A stretch of DNA of 64,000 nt from Chionoecetes opilio (GCA_016584305.1 JACEEZ010001781.1:58459-122458), one strand, 5' to 3'. Counted from the first letter of the stretch, positions 50,598 through 63,508 are shown. Translations and numbers: made by a program. Notes: generated by a model not told the origin, from the sequence alone.

Positions 50598-50828
50598 TGA
50601 GTGAGTGAATGGGTGGGGGGTGATGGGTAATGGGTGAGTGAATGGGTTGGGGGTGATGTGAATGGGTTGGCGTTAATACATACATTTCTACATCCATGAT
50701 TTCAGGAAAGCTAGAAGGGGCTATCTGGAGAGCAGTGGAAAGTCTGTGTTTGGTGGGCCGAAGGTCCACCAATAGCCCTCCGCAGGAGCTAGCCAAAAAG
50801 GCCGCCCGGAGGGCGGCTTTGCGGCTAG
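50598..50828 (+). mobile_element. Helitron-like unit H, array plus 3' end
   Basis: Same make-up as unit E: short array, TTGGCGTTAATACATACATT, 3' hairpins, ends CTAG (50825-50828). Confidence 0.8.
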
Positions 50829-51503
50829 TAATAATATAAGCGAAAGTGTGTGTGTGTGTGTGTCTGTCTGTCTGTCCGCGATAGGTGCCGCCCCCTGTGG
50901 TGGAATCCCCTCATGTGGCACATTTTTGGAACCGGGTCGACCAGGGGAAGTTTTTAAGCCCACTTATGAGATGATCTGATCACTTTTTTTTTTCTTTTTC
51001 AGCAGCCTATTAGCGAGAATTGTGAAAAAAAAGTGGGTTGCGAGAATTGAGGAAACCTTGATGTAGTCTGATGGGTAATGGGTGAGTGAATGGGTGGGGT
51101 GATGGGTAATGGGTGTGGGGTGATGGGTGAGTGAATGGGTGGGGGGTGATGAGTGATGGGTGAGGGAATAGATGGGGGGTGATGGGTAATGGGTGAGTGA
51201 ATGGGTGTGTGGTGATGGGTAATGGGTGAGTGATTGGGTGGGGGATGATGGGTAATGGGTGAGTGAATGGGGGGGGAGTGATGGGTAATGGGTGAGTGAA
51301 TGGGTTGGGGGTGATGTGAATGGGTTGGCGTTAATACATACATTTCTACATCCATGATTTCAGGAAAGTTAGAAGGGGCTATCTGGAGAGTCTGTGTTTG
51401 GTAGGCCGAAGGGCCGACAAACAGGTGGTGGGCCGAAGGCCCACCAATAGCCCTCCGCAGGAGTTAGCCAAAAATGTCGCCCGGAGGGCGGACTTTGCGG
51501 CTA

Positions 51504-51504
<1 letters not shown>
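50829..51504 (+). mobile_element. Helitron-like unit I, complete
   Basis: Head TAATAATATAAGCGAAAG, GT/GTCT, core, array (51065-51320), 3' hairpins and CTAG (51501-51504), followed by a long TA repeat. Confidence 0.85.
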
Positions 51505-51712
<208 letters not shown>

Positions 51713-51731
51713 AAGTAAATCATATGTTTGT

Positions 51732-52450
51732 TTATTCATTATCCACATCTAGCTCCCCTTCGTCGTCTTCGATATCCATGTGCTTGCTGGTGAAAGGACT
51801 ACAGCAAATGTCTCCTCCCTCGCACTTGCAGTAGTCCGTGCATGAAAGTCCTGCTCTGCTGCAACTGCAGCTTATGCCACTGCAAGCCTTGCCCTTTGCA
51901 GTGCAGCTACGGCTAACTACATCCAGGAGTGCCTGGGGAGCAACTGGCGCTGTTGAGACGGCCGGTGTAATGGTGGAGCCTTCATTGTTCCAAACAAAGT
52001 TGGCAATATTTCTAGCTTCTACAAATGGATCACATTGGTCAGCTGTGCCTTCCACAGTAGCATCTGAAGATGAGCTCGGAGCACATGCAGCTGCAGGTTC
52101 GCATCAGTCGTTGGCAGTTTCTTCAGTGGTGGAGGTTTCTTATGGCAACGGTATAAGTGAGCACGTGTGTCATTCATTGTTGTACAGCTCTTCTGTCCAT
52201 AGAGTGGTAAGAAGAAGGTGCATGCTGTCTCCTGGAGCTGAGCGTGGGTCACACTTGGCTGTCCGAGCACTTGATCGAGACCTGGCATGTTGTTCTGTTC
52301 GACAGATATGACCAAGAAGCTCCCAGTGCAAAGGACACAACCCTCTATGTCATCAAGACCAAAAGTTGAAAATTGGCCGAAATTCAATTCTGAGAAATTA
52401 ATATGGACCGAATTCTGAGAAATGCTAAAGGTTGCACAAGTAGCAACCAA
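51732..52450 (-). pseudogene. PIN/CXC-type protein, C-terminal remnant (second family member)
   Basis: The minus strand reads ETACTFFLPLYGQKSCTTMN, HLYRCHKKPPPLKKLPTTDA and LQLHVLRAHLQMLLWKA. After a one-step frameshift near 52045 it continues NEGSTITPAVSTAPVAPQAL and the cysteine-rich CSGISCSCSRAGLSCTDYCK with CCSPF, ending in an acidic tail [14 protein letters not shown]. This is the same C-terminal architecture as 20600-20835: a linker, a CXC/tesmin-like cluster and an acidic end. The nuclease-like part is missing. The upstream part of the frame (52330-52450) lies within the inverted arm of the 5.6-kb element and is probably not original coding sequence. Multicopy relatives exist in crustaceans from general knowledge. 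Not functional. Confidence 0.65.
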
Positions 52451-52561
52451 GCTTATTTTGTTCTCCTAACCGTATAATATATATTTCCATAGAAAAAGTT
52501 TACAGTAATTAACATTGCAGGGTCTTGTATAGGAAGTATAGGGGCGGCAGCTTGACTATAA

Positions 52562-52770
52562 GACCAAGGCGGCAGTGGGAGTATGGTTTTAGCATTGTGA
52601 CTGCTCGAGTGTGAGAGATGTGTGTATGTGTGTGTGTGTGGTGTCCATATCTGGGAGAAGATTGTAGCTATAGAGTAGGGTAGCAGGGAATGGTAAAGGT
52701 TGGCAAGGGAGGTTGGACAGATCTGGGGACATAGCGGGGTGTAAGGTCAGTGAGTCAATATTATGTATAA
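52562..52770 (-). repeat. Repeat R, interrupted copy, segment 3
   Basis: Reverse complement of about 32330-32111: GACCAAGGCGGCAG, GGTTGGACAGATCTGGGGAC and ATTATGTATAA. It is interrupted by Helitron-like J and resumes at 53409 with TGTTGAGGGAGC. Confidence 0.85.
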
Positions 52771-53408
52771 CTAGCCGCAAAGCCGCCCTCCGGGCGGACT
52801 TTTTGGCTAGCTCCTGCGGAAGGCTATTGGTGGGCCTTCGGCCCACCAAACACAGACTCTCCAGATAGTCCCTTCTAGCTTTCCTGAAATCATGGATGTA
52901 GAAATTTATGTATTAACGCCAACCCATTCACATCACCCCCAACCCATTCACTCACCCATTACCCATCACCCCCCACCCATTCACTCACCCATTACCCATT
53001 ACCCCCCACCCATTCACTCACCCATTACCCATCATCACACACCCATTCACTCAACCATTACTCATCACCCCCCATCTATTCCCTCACCCATCACCCATCA
53101 CCCCCCACCCATTCACTCACCCATCACCCCACACCCATTACCCATCACCCCACCCATTCACTCACCCATTACCCATCACCCTACATCAAGGTTTCCTCAA
53201 TTCTCGCAACCCACTTTTTTTTCACAATTCTCGCTAATAGGCTGCTAAAAAAAAAAAAAAAGTGATCGGATCATCTCATAAGTGGGCTTAAAACCTTCCC
53301 CTGGTCGACCCGATTCCAAAACTGTGCCATATGAGGGGATTGCGCCACTGGGGGCGGCACCTATCGCGGACAGACAGACACACACACTTTCGCTTATATT
53401 ATTATAGA
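52771..53408 (-). mobile_element. Helitron-like unit J, complete, boundaries proven by empty site
   Basis: On the minus strand it runs from TCTATAATAATATAAGCG to GCGGCTAG and is 638 bp. Flanks are A at the 5' side and T at the 3' side. The paralogous repeat R at 32101-32118 reads TCCCTCAACATTATACATAA without the insert, so insertion was precisely between A and T, with no target duplication. This is the Helitron rule (5' TC, 3' CTRR, hairpin CCGCCC-GGA-GGGCGG about 8 bases before the end). Inside are the GTCT/GT repeat, the ACCCGGTCGACCAGGGGAAG block, poly-T, the GAGAATTGAGG core and the central array. No Rep/helicase protein, so it depends on an autonomous partner. Confidence 0.92.
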
Positions 53409-54467
<1,059 letters not shown>

Positions 54468-54675
54468 ATCACTACTTTCAATCCCTGCTGCTCCTCTTTA
54501 CATTCCTTCCGCCACTCTTCTCTATCCATATCTCTTCATTCAGAGAGAAAGAGAGAGAGAGTCGGAGTAATGTCTCGTAATTTTATCTTCATTTCCAGCC
54601 ATTTTTATTCTTTTTTTTCATATGCCCTCCCTGTTTATTATCGTGCTAAGATAGAAAAAACATTATATTACATCA

Positions 54676-54710
<35 letters not shown>

Positions 54711-54715
54711 TACAT
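54676..54715. repeat. (CA)n microsatellite with CATA end
   Basis: CA run ending ATACATACATAT, just 5' of SINE copy 3. Confidence 0.95.
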
Positions 54716-54723
54716 ATAATTGA

Positions 54724-55034
54724 GGGTACTCCGTAATGTACTGGTAACACGCACGGTTCACCGAGAAGTGAGAAGTCTGAGAAGTCCCGGGTTCGATCCC
54801 TGGGCGGAGCGGAGATAGAGAGCTGTTTCCTTAAGACCCGAGTCCACCCAGCAGTAAAAGGGTACCGGGTGTTACCCGGGGGGTTTTGGGTGACCGCCTC
54901 CCGGGGTAATGGTTTCGGCCAACACTAAGCACTCAGGATGAATGATAAAAAAAATGTAGCAATGGAGACGGGGCCATACGAGTGTAGCTCAGGCCCTGTA
55001 AAATACAACTAGATGAATACATACATACATACAA
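54724..55034 (+). mobile_element. tRNA-Val-derived SINE, copy 3
   Basis: Diverged copy: GGGTACTCCGTAATGTACTG, a damaged anticodon region with a small duplication of GAGAAGT, B-box GGGTTCGATCC intact, then the same body and AACTAGATGAATACATACAT tail. Flanked by CA/ATAC repeats on both sides. Confidence 0.88.
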
Positions 55035-55174
55035 GTTTTTCAATGACAAAAGCGGGCCGTTACATCCCCCTTGAGCAAGGACATGCAGTTTGCGGTGTGA
55101 GGTTCCAAACCTACCCAAAGTTCGGTCCTATGAGCTCAAAGCTCGCAAGCGCGTGATCAAGACCATGGTGAATA

Positions 55175-55262
55175 GCACTAGGAAACAGACGCCCACACTA
55201 AAGATGTGGAACGTGTCCAAGCTCGCACAGGCTAAAGTCAACTTTTTAAATACCCTCACCTT
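55175..55262 (+). repeat. Block Y (direct copy)
   Basis: CACTAAAGATGTGGAACGTG and CGCACAGGCTAAAGTCAACT match the inverse of 28785-28850. Confidence 0.85.
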
Positions 55263-55309
55263 AAAATACTTCTATTACAACCTGACCTAACCCAACCTAA
55301 CCTTCACCA

Positions 55310-55840
55310 TCCCCTAGCCTATATGCACTCTAGACCTTGCCCCCATTCGTGGAGTAAACATTTTACAAGCCTATATGCACTCTAGACCTTGCCCCCATTC
55401 GCCGAGTAAACATTTTACAAGCCAATATGCACTCTAGACCTTGCCCCCATTCGTGGAGTAAACATTTTACAAGCCTATATGCACTCTAGACCTTGCTCCC
55501 ATTCGTGGAGTAAACATTTTACAAGCCTATATGCACTCTAGACCTTGCCCCCATTTGCAGAGTAAACATTTTGCAAGCCAATATGCACTCTAGACCTTGC
55601 CCCCATTCGTGGAGTAAACATTTTACAAGCCTATATGCACTCTAGACCTTGCTCTCATTCGTGGAGTAAACATTTTACATGCCAATATGCACTCTAGACC
55701 TTGCCCCCATTCGTGGAGTAAACATTTTACAAGCCTATATATACTTAACCTGCTCCCATCGTGGAGTAAAATCTACAAACCATATCACTCTGACCTTGCC
55801 CCCATTCGTGGAGTAAACATTTTACAAGCCTATATGACAG
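55310..55840. repeat. 52-bp minisatellite, about ten copies
   Basis: Unit TATGCACTCTAGACCTTGCC continued by CCCATTCGTGGAGTAAACAT and TTTACAAGCC. The last two units are degraded. The same unit is present three times at 28603-28765. Confidence 0.95.
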
Positions 55841-56111
55841 ATTCACCAATCTATTTAGTACCAAAGAATGAATTCGACTGAAATAGGTGTTCAAGCGAGC
55901 GAAGTGAGCTTGGACAATAATATTCTTCACAAATTTCATCAAGTGGCAGAAACATAGATTGTAATGTCTAAGATAAGGTGTAAGGTGCATGAGTATGGGT
56001 AATATTTATCTGAGTAAGCACTCAGATAATCCACAATAAAACCGGGAACGAAAATAAAGAAGACAATAACAAATATTTAAGTGAATGCTTCGTGTTAGTG
56101 TCTCAATAATT
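55841..56111. other. Unassigned AT-rich spacer between minisatellite and block X
   Basis: No recognisable feature. Confidence 0.4.
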
Positions 56112-56455
56112 CACACATGGTCTCGTGACTGATTCGAACTCGAACCGAGTCGAGATCCAAAGCGTCAGCGAGAAAGGAGCGGAGACGGGGCGACCATCAG
56201 CGGCTCAGTGTTACGTGGTGACGTGTTGGAGAGGTGTGCGTTGCCGCCTCCTTCACGCTGCAAGGAGTACAGCGGCGGGGCGCGGCGAGGCGGGGTGAAG
56301 GGCGGGAGGCGATGCCCGAGTGAGGACAATGATCGCCTGTCACCCGTTGTTGTGGATCTTATTTATCATCTCCTTGACGGGCTGATGGTTGGCTGCGTCA
56401 TGCCGAGGGTGAGTACAAGGCTGTGTTTGTGCACGTTAGGGCCTGTTAGGCACAC
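56112..56455 (+). other. Block X: GC-rich, exon-like sequence with donor site (direct copy)
   Basis: Starts TCACACATGGTCTCG, passes through a CpG-rich stretch (56160-56330) and an open frame encoding CKEYSGGARRGGVKGGRRCP and LSPVVVDLIYHLLDGLMVGC. It ends at ATGCCGAGGGTGAGTAC, a good splice donor, then CA repeats. The inverted copy at 28876-29260 keeps the same frame and donor. It could be a first exon with promoter that was duplicated, or a captured gene fragment. I do not recognise the protein. Confidence 0.5.
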
Positions 56456-56785
56456 ACACACACACACACACACACCTACCTATCCACACACATACACACC
56501 ACACACACACACACATCCACCTACCTATCCAAACACACACACACACATCCACCTACCTATCCAAACACATACACACACACATCCACCTACCTATCCAAAC
56601 ACATACACACACACATCCACCTACCTATCCACACACATCCACCTACCTATCCACACACATACACACACATCCACCTACCTATCCACACACATACACACAC
56701 ATCCACCTACCTATCCACACACATACACACATCCACCTTCCTATCCACACACACACACAAACACACACACACACACACACACACA
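56451..56785. repeat. (CA)n with ATCCACCTACCTATCC minisatellite
   Basis: About nine copies of CATCCACCTACCTATCCA separated by CA or CATA blocks; unit about 28-40 bp. Confidence 0.92.
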
Positions 56786-56865
56786 GGTAAAACTGCAGAT
56801 TAGTACAATACTCCCTATTGACCAATACCCTCCTGACATAACTAGGGGGTTGTGCCACCCCAGAC

Positions 56866-56869
<4 letters not shown>

Positions 56870-56904
<35 letters not shown>
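56870..56904. repeat. (CT)n microsatellite
   Basis: Short pure CT run. Confidence 0.95.
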
Positions 56905-56908
<4 letters not shown>

Positions 56909-57584
56909 TCACAGACTGAATATTCTAAATTTCGCTCAAACATGCCGGATATATAAAATTCCTTGTTATGTTTTTTTTGTGTTGAGTTTTGGTTAAGTTG
57001 CCTCTTTAGATTGACTTTCGTCTTTGCGAGGCCTCGAACACTGGCAGGCTGGGTGGTGGGCGGGGTTGGGTGGCAAGGGGGAGCAGTCCACTTGCTCAAC
57101 TGTATGTGTCTACCAAATAGAGGAGGGGGGGGAGAAGGGGGACTCGAGGATGGAGAGGAGGTACGTAGAGGAAGGAAGAGAAGGTAGAAAAGGAGAATAG
57201 TAAGGAGTTTTGAGGGAAGTAATGTGTCTCTTTATTTTTCAAAGTTTCGGTTGTACGTTATATTCTGTAGTACATGCTCGGTTGGTTGACTTGTGAAACA
57301 GAATTTTGCGTTAATATCAAATGTTTTAAGAGCATTAAGCCTCTCAATTTTATATAATTTTTTATCAAGTCTCCTTTCAGTCTTCGTTGGATTACGTAGT
57401 GAATAGTGGAAGTATGAGGAGTAGGAGAGGATGGGCAAGTGTGAGAAAAGAAGAATATTCAGGTGGCTCCACAATCTATAATTCTAGATGGAAGAGGAGA
57501 ATGTAAGTAACGCTGTGAAAGAACCATTATCAAGAATGACTGTTGTGGTGGCGGGGAGAAGGAGGACGATTGTGACAAGATGAT
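56905..57584. other. Unassigned sequence, G-rich at 57030-57190
   Basis: No supported gene. Confidence 0.35.
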
Positions 57585-57592
57585 GGCGGAAG

Positions 57593-57860
57593 CAGTGGCG
57601 TAGCTAGGTGTCTATCAATGGGGGGCACTTGGGGGAGCACAGCTGAGTATGGGGGGGGGGGGCACTATAGGCAAGCAGAGCTCACAGGCCACTCTGATGC
57701 CACACAGAAGGGTATAAGGCATATTATAAAATCAGATAAGTGGTGGGTATTAGACCCTTTTACAGAATACAGCAGCCATGGCTAGTGGGGGGGGGGGCGC
57801 CTGAGGTGGCACCGGATTCTCGGGGGGGGGGCACGTGCCCCCCCCGTAGCTACGCCTCTG
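57593..57860. mobile_element. hAT-type MITE, 268 bp
   Basis: Starts CAGTGGCGTAGCTAGG and ends as the inverse of CAGAGGCGTAGCTACGG. The flanks GGCGGAAG (57585-57592) and GGCGGGAG (57861-57868) form an 8-bp target duplication with one difference. The CAG tips and 8-bp duplication are the hAT signature. G-rich inside (runs of 9-12 G), non-coding. Confidence 0.88.
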
Positions 57861-57868
57861 GGCGGGAG

Positions 57869-58585
57869 GGGTCTTCGTGGCAGAGAGATCATAAGTCACA
57901 CACATGGAGATGTATATAGAGATGTTGTCCATTCTCTGCCACATTGCTTGGCATGGTAGGACAGCGTCATGATGGTGACGCCATTGCGTTATGCCAACAT
58001 ATCCCTTTCGATCTATGAGAATATCTTCCTGAATATAATATAAAAGTTTCGTGTCAATCTTCAAACCTCCCACCCGCACCGGGGATCTCCACGCACCTGT
58101 TTCACCCGCCTGTAGGGAGGCAGTGTTGCGTGGTGTCCCAGCTGATACTCGTGCTCCTTATCCCTCACTCTGCCTTGCCGGGATAACAAGAGTTAAAGCA
58201 CATTACATAAATGTTGCATGCACCAGTTATTCAATGATGCAAATTGTATTACGTTATACGTATTTTATTTTATAAAAGATATCACAAACAACAGGTGTAT
58301 GTACCAAGTGTCTTTCTCTGAAGTAGTTTACGGAATTACTTTCACGTCGATGACATGAACAACGCAAACACTGAAAAATTACACTGTTGAAAACTAATAA
58401 GAAAAATATTAAAGAATCGTCTGTCCAGTCATAATGAAGTACTTGTATAGAAAACTTTAGTGGGTTTTAACAGTCTGGGTTTTATGAAGGGTTATGTTGG
58501 GAGGGAGGAATGGAGAAAGGAAAAGAGAGATGTTGGATGGGAAGGAAGGTGATGGAAAAAGTGTTCTGTAGCGGGATCGTAATGT
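57869..58585. other. Unassigned sequence
   Basis: No gene or repeat recognised. Confidence 0.35.
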
Positions 58586-58589
58586 AGTG

Positions 58590-58678
58590 AGACAGACAGA
58601 GAGACAGACAGACAGACAGATAGAGAGACAGAGACAGACAGACAGACAGACAGATAGAGAGACAGACAGACAGACAGC
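58590..58678. repeat. (CAGA)n microsatellite
   Basis: GACA tetramers with GATAGAGA interruptions. Confidence 0.92.
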
Positions 58679-58793
58679 CATAGTGAGTTGGGGAATGGGA
58701 AGGAAGGTGACAGTGAAGTGACAAAATTAGGATTAGAGGGGAGAAAATGATGCTGGCGAATGGAGATAACAGTAAAGAGAAAGTCATGAAAGG

Positions 58794-58795
<2 letters not shown>

Positions 58796-58877
<82 letters not shown>

Positions 58878-58888
58878 ACACAGACACC
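58796..58888. repeat. (CA)n microsatellite
   Basis: CA run with terminal CAGACA units. Confidence 0.96.
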
Positions 58889-59261
58889 CATGCACACAAT
58901 CTACGTTGATGAGCGCGATGGAAACGACAAAGTGAAGAGAATGATGGTGATGAAGATGGAAAGAAAGTGAGGAAAGGAGAGAGACGAGGAGGAGAAAATA
59001 AATTGTAAAGAAGGTGAGAGAAAGAATGATGATGATAATGAGGAGGAGAAAGAGGAAGAGGAATAACAGGATGGAAAGGAAAGAGTGGAAGTAAATGATG
59101 AAGAGAAATACTCGTATGAGACAGAGAGACAGACAGATAGATGGAGGAATATAACCAGAGAGGAAGAGGAGAAAGAGAGTGAAAGATAGAGGAAAGGAGA
59201 GAGGAAAGGAAGAAAAAAAGGTCCCACGTTTATTTAATGTGAACCTGAGCAGAACCTGAAC
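58889..59261. other. Purine-rich unassigned sequence
   Basis: A/G-biased + strand (for example GAGGAGGAGAAAGAGGAAGA near 59039). No gene seen. Confidence 0.45.
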
Positions 59262-59312
59262 ATTGTGTGTGGGTGTGGGTGTGGGTGTGGGTGTGTGGGT
59301 GGGTGGGTGGGT
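59262..59312. repeat. (GGGTGT)n/(GGGT)n repeat
   Basis: GTGTGGGTGTGGGTGTGGGT-type hexamers then GGGT tetramers. Confidence 0.92.
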
Positions 59313-59337
59313 GTGCTGCTTTTCTTCTTGCGTAAAC

Positions 59338-59475
59338 ACATCACCATTATCGCCACCACAAACACCACCACTATCACCACCATCAGCATTACTTCACCAC
59401 TGTCGTGACCATCACCACTAACACCACCATCATCACCATAAAAACACTGCCATCATTATCACACTACCATCATAG
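59338..59475. repeat. (CAC/CAT)n trinucleotide-rich stretch
   Basis: Imperfect ACCACCATCACC units. Confidence 0.75.
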
Positions 59476-59644
59476 TTATAGTTTTATTCTCTGCTTAAGA
59501 AAAGGAAAGTGCGGTATCACTCATTGTTATTACTTTATTTTTCCGTACTTTTTTCACCCAATCTGGTACGTACCTCATCAGGCTGAAACATTCGAAGGGA
59601 AAGTGGAATCTCAGGGGCATAGTCTAACGGCAGAACTCGAAGGA

Positions 59645-59681
59645 CCCCCCCCCCCCCCCCCCCCCCCCCACACCACCCCAC

Positions 59682-59712
<31 letters not shown>

Positions 59713-59713
59713 C
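59645..59713. repeat. Poly-C (25) followed by (CA)n
   Basis: 25 consecutive C at 59645-59669, then CACCACCCCACCACAC and CA repeat. Confidence 0.95.
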
Positions 59714-59847
59714 ATTGCACAACGTATAGTTGTGTACAACACATCCTATGCAAGCCAATTACAAACCCTTGAGCTGCGAAAAGACACAAGTTGTTGCTAC
59801 ATTACCAGCAAAACTGTTTGACTCGCTGCTACGTTTATTATAACGAT

Positions 59848-59850
<3 letters not shown>

Positions 59851-59917
<67 letters not shown>
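59851..59917. repeat. (GA)n microsatellite
   Basis: Pure GA run. Confidence 0.97.
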
Positions 59918-59920
<3 letters not shown>

Positions 59921-60435
59921 CTCCTATCGTCACCCTCCCTTTCCCTCACCCTACCTCTGGCCTTTGCCCGCCTACATTACTTCCTTAAAACACCACCGTA
60001 TTACTCCCTCCACCCTTCCTCTCCTCTGCCTTCCTCCCCAGTGGTGCAGGTAATCCAGGCAGGTCAAAACACTGGCTGCCGGGCTGCTAGGTTTACTTCA
60101 TCTCACTGCTGGCTGGAGCTACACACTCGGAGGCTCTCGTCCTGCTCGAGTTATCAGTCGAATATTAGGCATCGACCTTCTTGCATAAATCACAATTATT
60201 TCTTGCCTTTCTTTCCCGGTTTTTTTTTATTAGCTCTTGTATATTTTTATAAAGTGTTTTGTTTAAGCGTGTAGAGTTATTTTTTCTTCATTTCTTTGCT
60301 GCATTGTTGTGAGTTTCATCTGCTTTTGTTTTCCATTTTTGCATGTATATTCTGGTCTGGTTTATCTATCTCATTTTGTGTTCACACCATTGTCATAGTT
60401 TTAGTACATTCAAAACTCTAGGATTTTATATCATA
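59918..60435. other. Unassigned sequence
   Basis: No supported feature. Confidence 0.35.
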
Positions 60436-61120
60436 CTAGCCGCAAAGCCGCCCTCCGGGCGGACTTTTTGGCTAGCTCCTGCGGAGGGCTATTGGTGGTG
60501 AGCCTTCGGCCCACCACCTGTGTTTGGTGGGCCTTCGGCCCACCAAACACGGACTCTCCAGATAGCCCCTTCTAACTTTCCTGAAATCATGGATGTAGAA
60601 ATGTATGTATTACCCCCACCCATTCACTCACCCATTACCCATCACCCCCCACCCATTACCCATCACCCCCCACCCATTCACTCACCCATTACCCATCACC
60701 ACACACCCATTCACTCACCCATTACCCATCACCCCCCACCTATTCCCTCACCCATCACCCATCACCCCCAACCCATCACCCCCCACCCATTCACTCACCC
60801 ATCACCCCACACCCATCAAACCCCCCCCATTCACTCACCCATTACCCATCACCCTACATCAAGGTTTCCTCAATTCTCGCAACCCACTTTTTTTTCACAA
60901 TTATCGCTAATAGGCGGCTAAAAAAAAAAAAAAGTGATAGGATCATCTCATAATTGGGCTTAAAACCTTCCCCTGGTCAACCTGGTTCCAAAAATGTGCC
61001 ATATGAGGTGATTGCGCCACGGGGGCGGAACCTATACCAGACACACCCCACACACACCACACACACACACACACACACAAAACACACACAGACAGACAGA
61101 CACACTTTCGCTTATATTTA
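60436..61120 (-). mobile_element. Helitron-like unit K, with 3' end
   Basis: On the minus strand it ends GCGGCTAG|T at 60436-60439, with both hairpins, array (60615-60850), core and head. The head (AAATATAAGCG, ending at 61120) joins straight to the array of the next unit. Confidence 0.85.
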
Positions 61121-61444
61121 CCATTACCCATCACCCCCCACCTATTCCCTCACCCATCACCCATCACCCCCAACCCATCACCCCCCACCCATTCACTCAC
61201 CATCACCCCACACCCATTACCCATCACCCCACCCATTCACTCACCCATTACCCATCACCCTACATCAAGGTTTCCTCAATTCTCGCAACCCACTTTTTTT
61301 TCACAATTATCACTAATAGGCTGCTAAAAAAAAAAAAAAGTGTAGGATCATCTCATAATTGGGCTTAAAACCTTCCCCTGGTCAACCCGGTTCCAAAAAT
61401 GTGCCATATGAGGTGATTGCGCCACGGGGGCTGAACCTATACCA

Positions 61445-61504
<60 letters not shown>

Positions 61505-61542
61505 ACACACACAACAGACAGACACACTTTCGCTTATATTTA
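61121..61542 (-). mobile_element. Helitron-like unit L, head plus array only
   Basis: Array, core GAGAATTGAGG, poly-T, AACCGGGTTGACCAGGGGAA block, long CA/GT and head. No 3' hairpins or CTAG. Confidence 0.8.
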
Positions 61543-61902
61543 CCATTACCCATCACCCCCCACCTATTCCCTCACCCCATCACCCATCACCCCACACCCA
61601 TTACCCATCAACCCACCCATTCACTCACCCATTACCCATCACCCTACATCAAGGTTTCCTCAATTCTCGCAACCCACTTTTTTTTCACAATTATCGCTAA
61701 TAGCTGCTAAAAAAAAAAAAAAGTGATCGGATCATCTCATAATTGGGCTTAAAACCTTCCCCTGGTCAAACCCGGTTCCAAAAATGTGCCATATAGGTGA
61801 TTGCGGCCACGGGGGGCGGAACCTATACCCCCCCCCCCCCCCCACACACACACACACACACAGACACAGACAGACAGACAGACACACTTTCGCTTATATT
61901 TA
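61543..61902 (-). mobile_element. Helitron-like unit M, head plus array only
   Basis: Same make-up as unit L, with a shorter array. A run of C (about 61830-61843) replaces the usual AGACACAC at the start of the CA repeat. Confidence 0.8.
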
Positions 61903-63174
61903 CCATTACCCATCACCCCCACCTATTCCCTCACCCATCACCCAACAACCCCAACCCATCACCCCCCACCCATCACTCACCCATCACCCCACACCCATTT
62001 ACCCATCACCCCACCCATTCACTCACCCATACCCATCACCCTACATCAAGGTTTCCTCAATTAGAGAGAACTGCAACTCCGAATGCCAGGGGTCGCTGGC
62101 AGTTTTAACTCACAATTTGGTGAAAAGTTGTCAACTTGAAAGAAAAATATGGGCTTATTCCACTGCACTTAAAACACAAAAGTATAATTTTAAGAACGAT
62201 TTTCTTCTATATGTATATTGTATAGAAGCCTGATTCTGTAAAACATTGTATATAACCAAATAACCATGTAGGTTATAGTTGAGGAGGCGAGGTAAATGCT
62301 ATTCTATGATATTATATAGTCAATAACGTATGTTTAGAAGTTATCTATACCTAGGCAGTCATATGTTTCTGTTATTATTGTGTATCAATCAGATAGAAAG
62401 CCTGGAAGTGCAATGAGTCAACGCGTGAAGTGGCAATGTTTTGATTCAATCTCCCCGCCACAATCTCCCCGCCGCGGCGTGTCGCCTCCACAATTATAAC
62501 CTACATTGTCGCAGCAACAAGCCGATTTCGGCATTCTTTATTCTTCGTTTTTCCAAGGCATTGCTTATTGTATTTTGACAAGCGTTTGCCAGACGCAGCA
62601 GTACTGTCTTAGAAAACAGTGTGAACATCGCCCAAATTTTACATGCCACAATATACATGTAAAAAATATATTAAGCTCTGTTACTCGAGGCGAGTAATTT
62701 GCATTAAATTGCTATTATAGAACGTTCCATCGTAATGCATGTCATGCATACACTTACTAGAACAACAGAAGAACGTTCTTTTTTAGTATTCAGATGCGGT
62801 GCATCAATATTCATTGCGAAATTGATTTATGAAAAATATTAGTCGCGGATGGGAAAACACAGTAGACCAACCTTGAGTTAAAACTGCCAGCGACCACTGG
62901 CATTTCTCGAGTTTCAGTTCTCTCTAATTCTCGCAACCCACTTTTTTTTCTCACAATTATCGCTAATAGGCTGCTAAAAAAAGAAAAAGAAAAAAGTGAT
63001 CGAATCATCTCATAAGTGGGCTTATGACCTTCCCCTGGTCAACCCGGTTCCAAAAATGTGCCATATGAGGTGATTGCGCCACGGGGGGCGGAACCTATAC
63101 CACACACACACACACACACACACACAGACAGACAGACAGACAGACAGACACACTTTCGCTTATATTATTATAGA
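61903..63174 (-). mobile_element. Helitron-like unit N with nested AATT element
   Basis: Array 61903-62045, core split at AATT by 62063-62925, then poly-T, conserved block, CA repeat and head TCTATAATAATATAAGCG (ending 63174). Confidence 0.85.
62063..62925. mobile_element. AATT-target TIR element, 863 bp (copy 2)
   Basis: Same ends and same target position as 49360-50237, in the same orientation relative to the Helitron-like unit (inverse in the window). AATT flanks at 62059-62062 and 62926-62929. The 63-residue frame is at 62506-62697 (+). Confidence 0.85.
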
Positions 63175-63476
63175 TAGATTACCCATCACCCCCCACCTAT
63201 TCCCTCACCCATCACCCATCACCCCCCACCCATTCACTCACCCATTACCCATCACCCCACCCATTCACTCACCCATTACCCATCACCCTACATCAAGGTT
63301 TCCTCAATTCTCGCAACCCACTTTTTTTTCACAATTATCGCTAATAGGCTGCTAATAAAAAAAAAAAAAAGTGATCGGATCATCTCATAATTGGGCTTAA
63401 ACCTTCCCCTGATCAACCCGGTTCCAAAAATGTGCCATATGAGGTGATTGCGCCACGGGGGCGGAACCTATACCAG

Positions 63477-63508
<32 letters not shown>

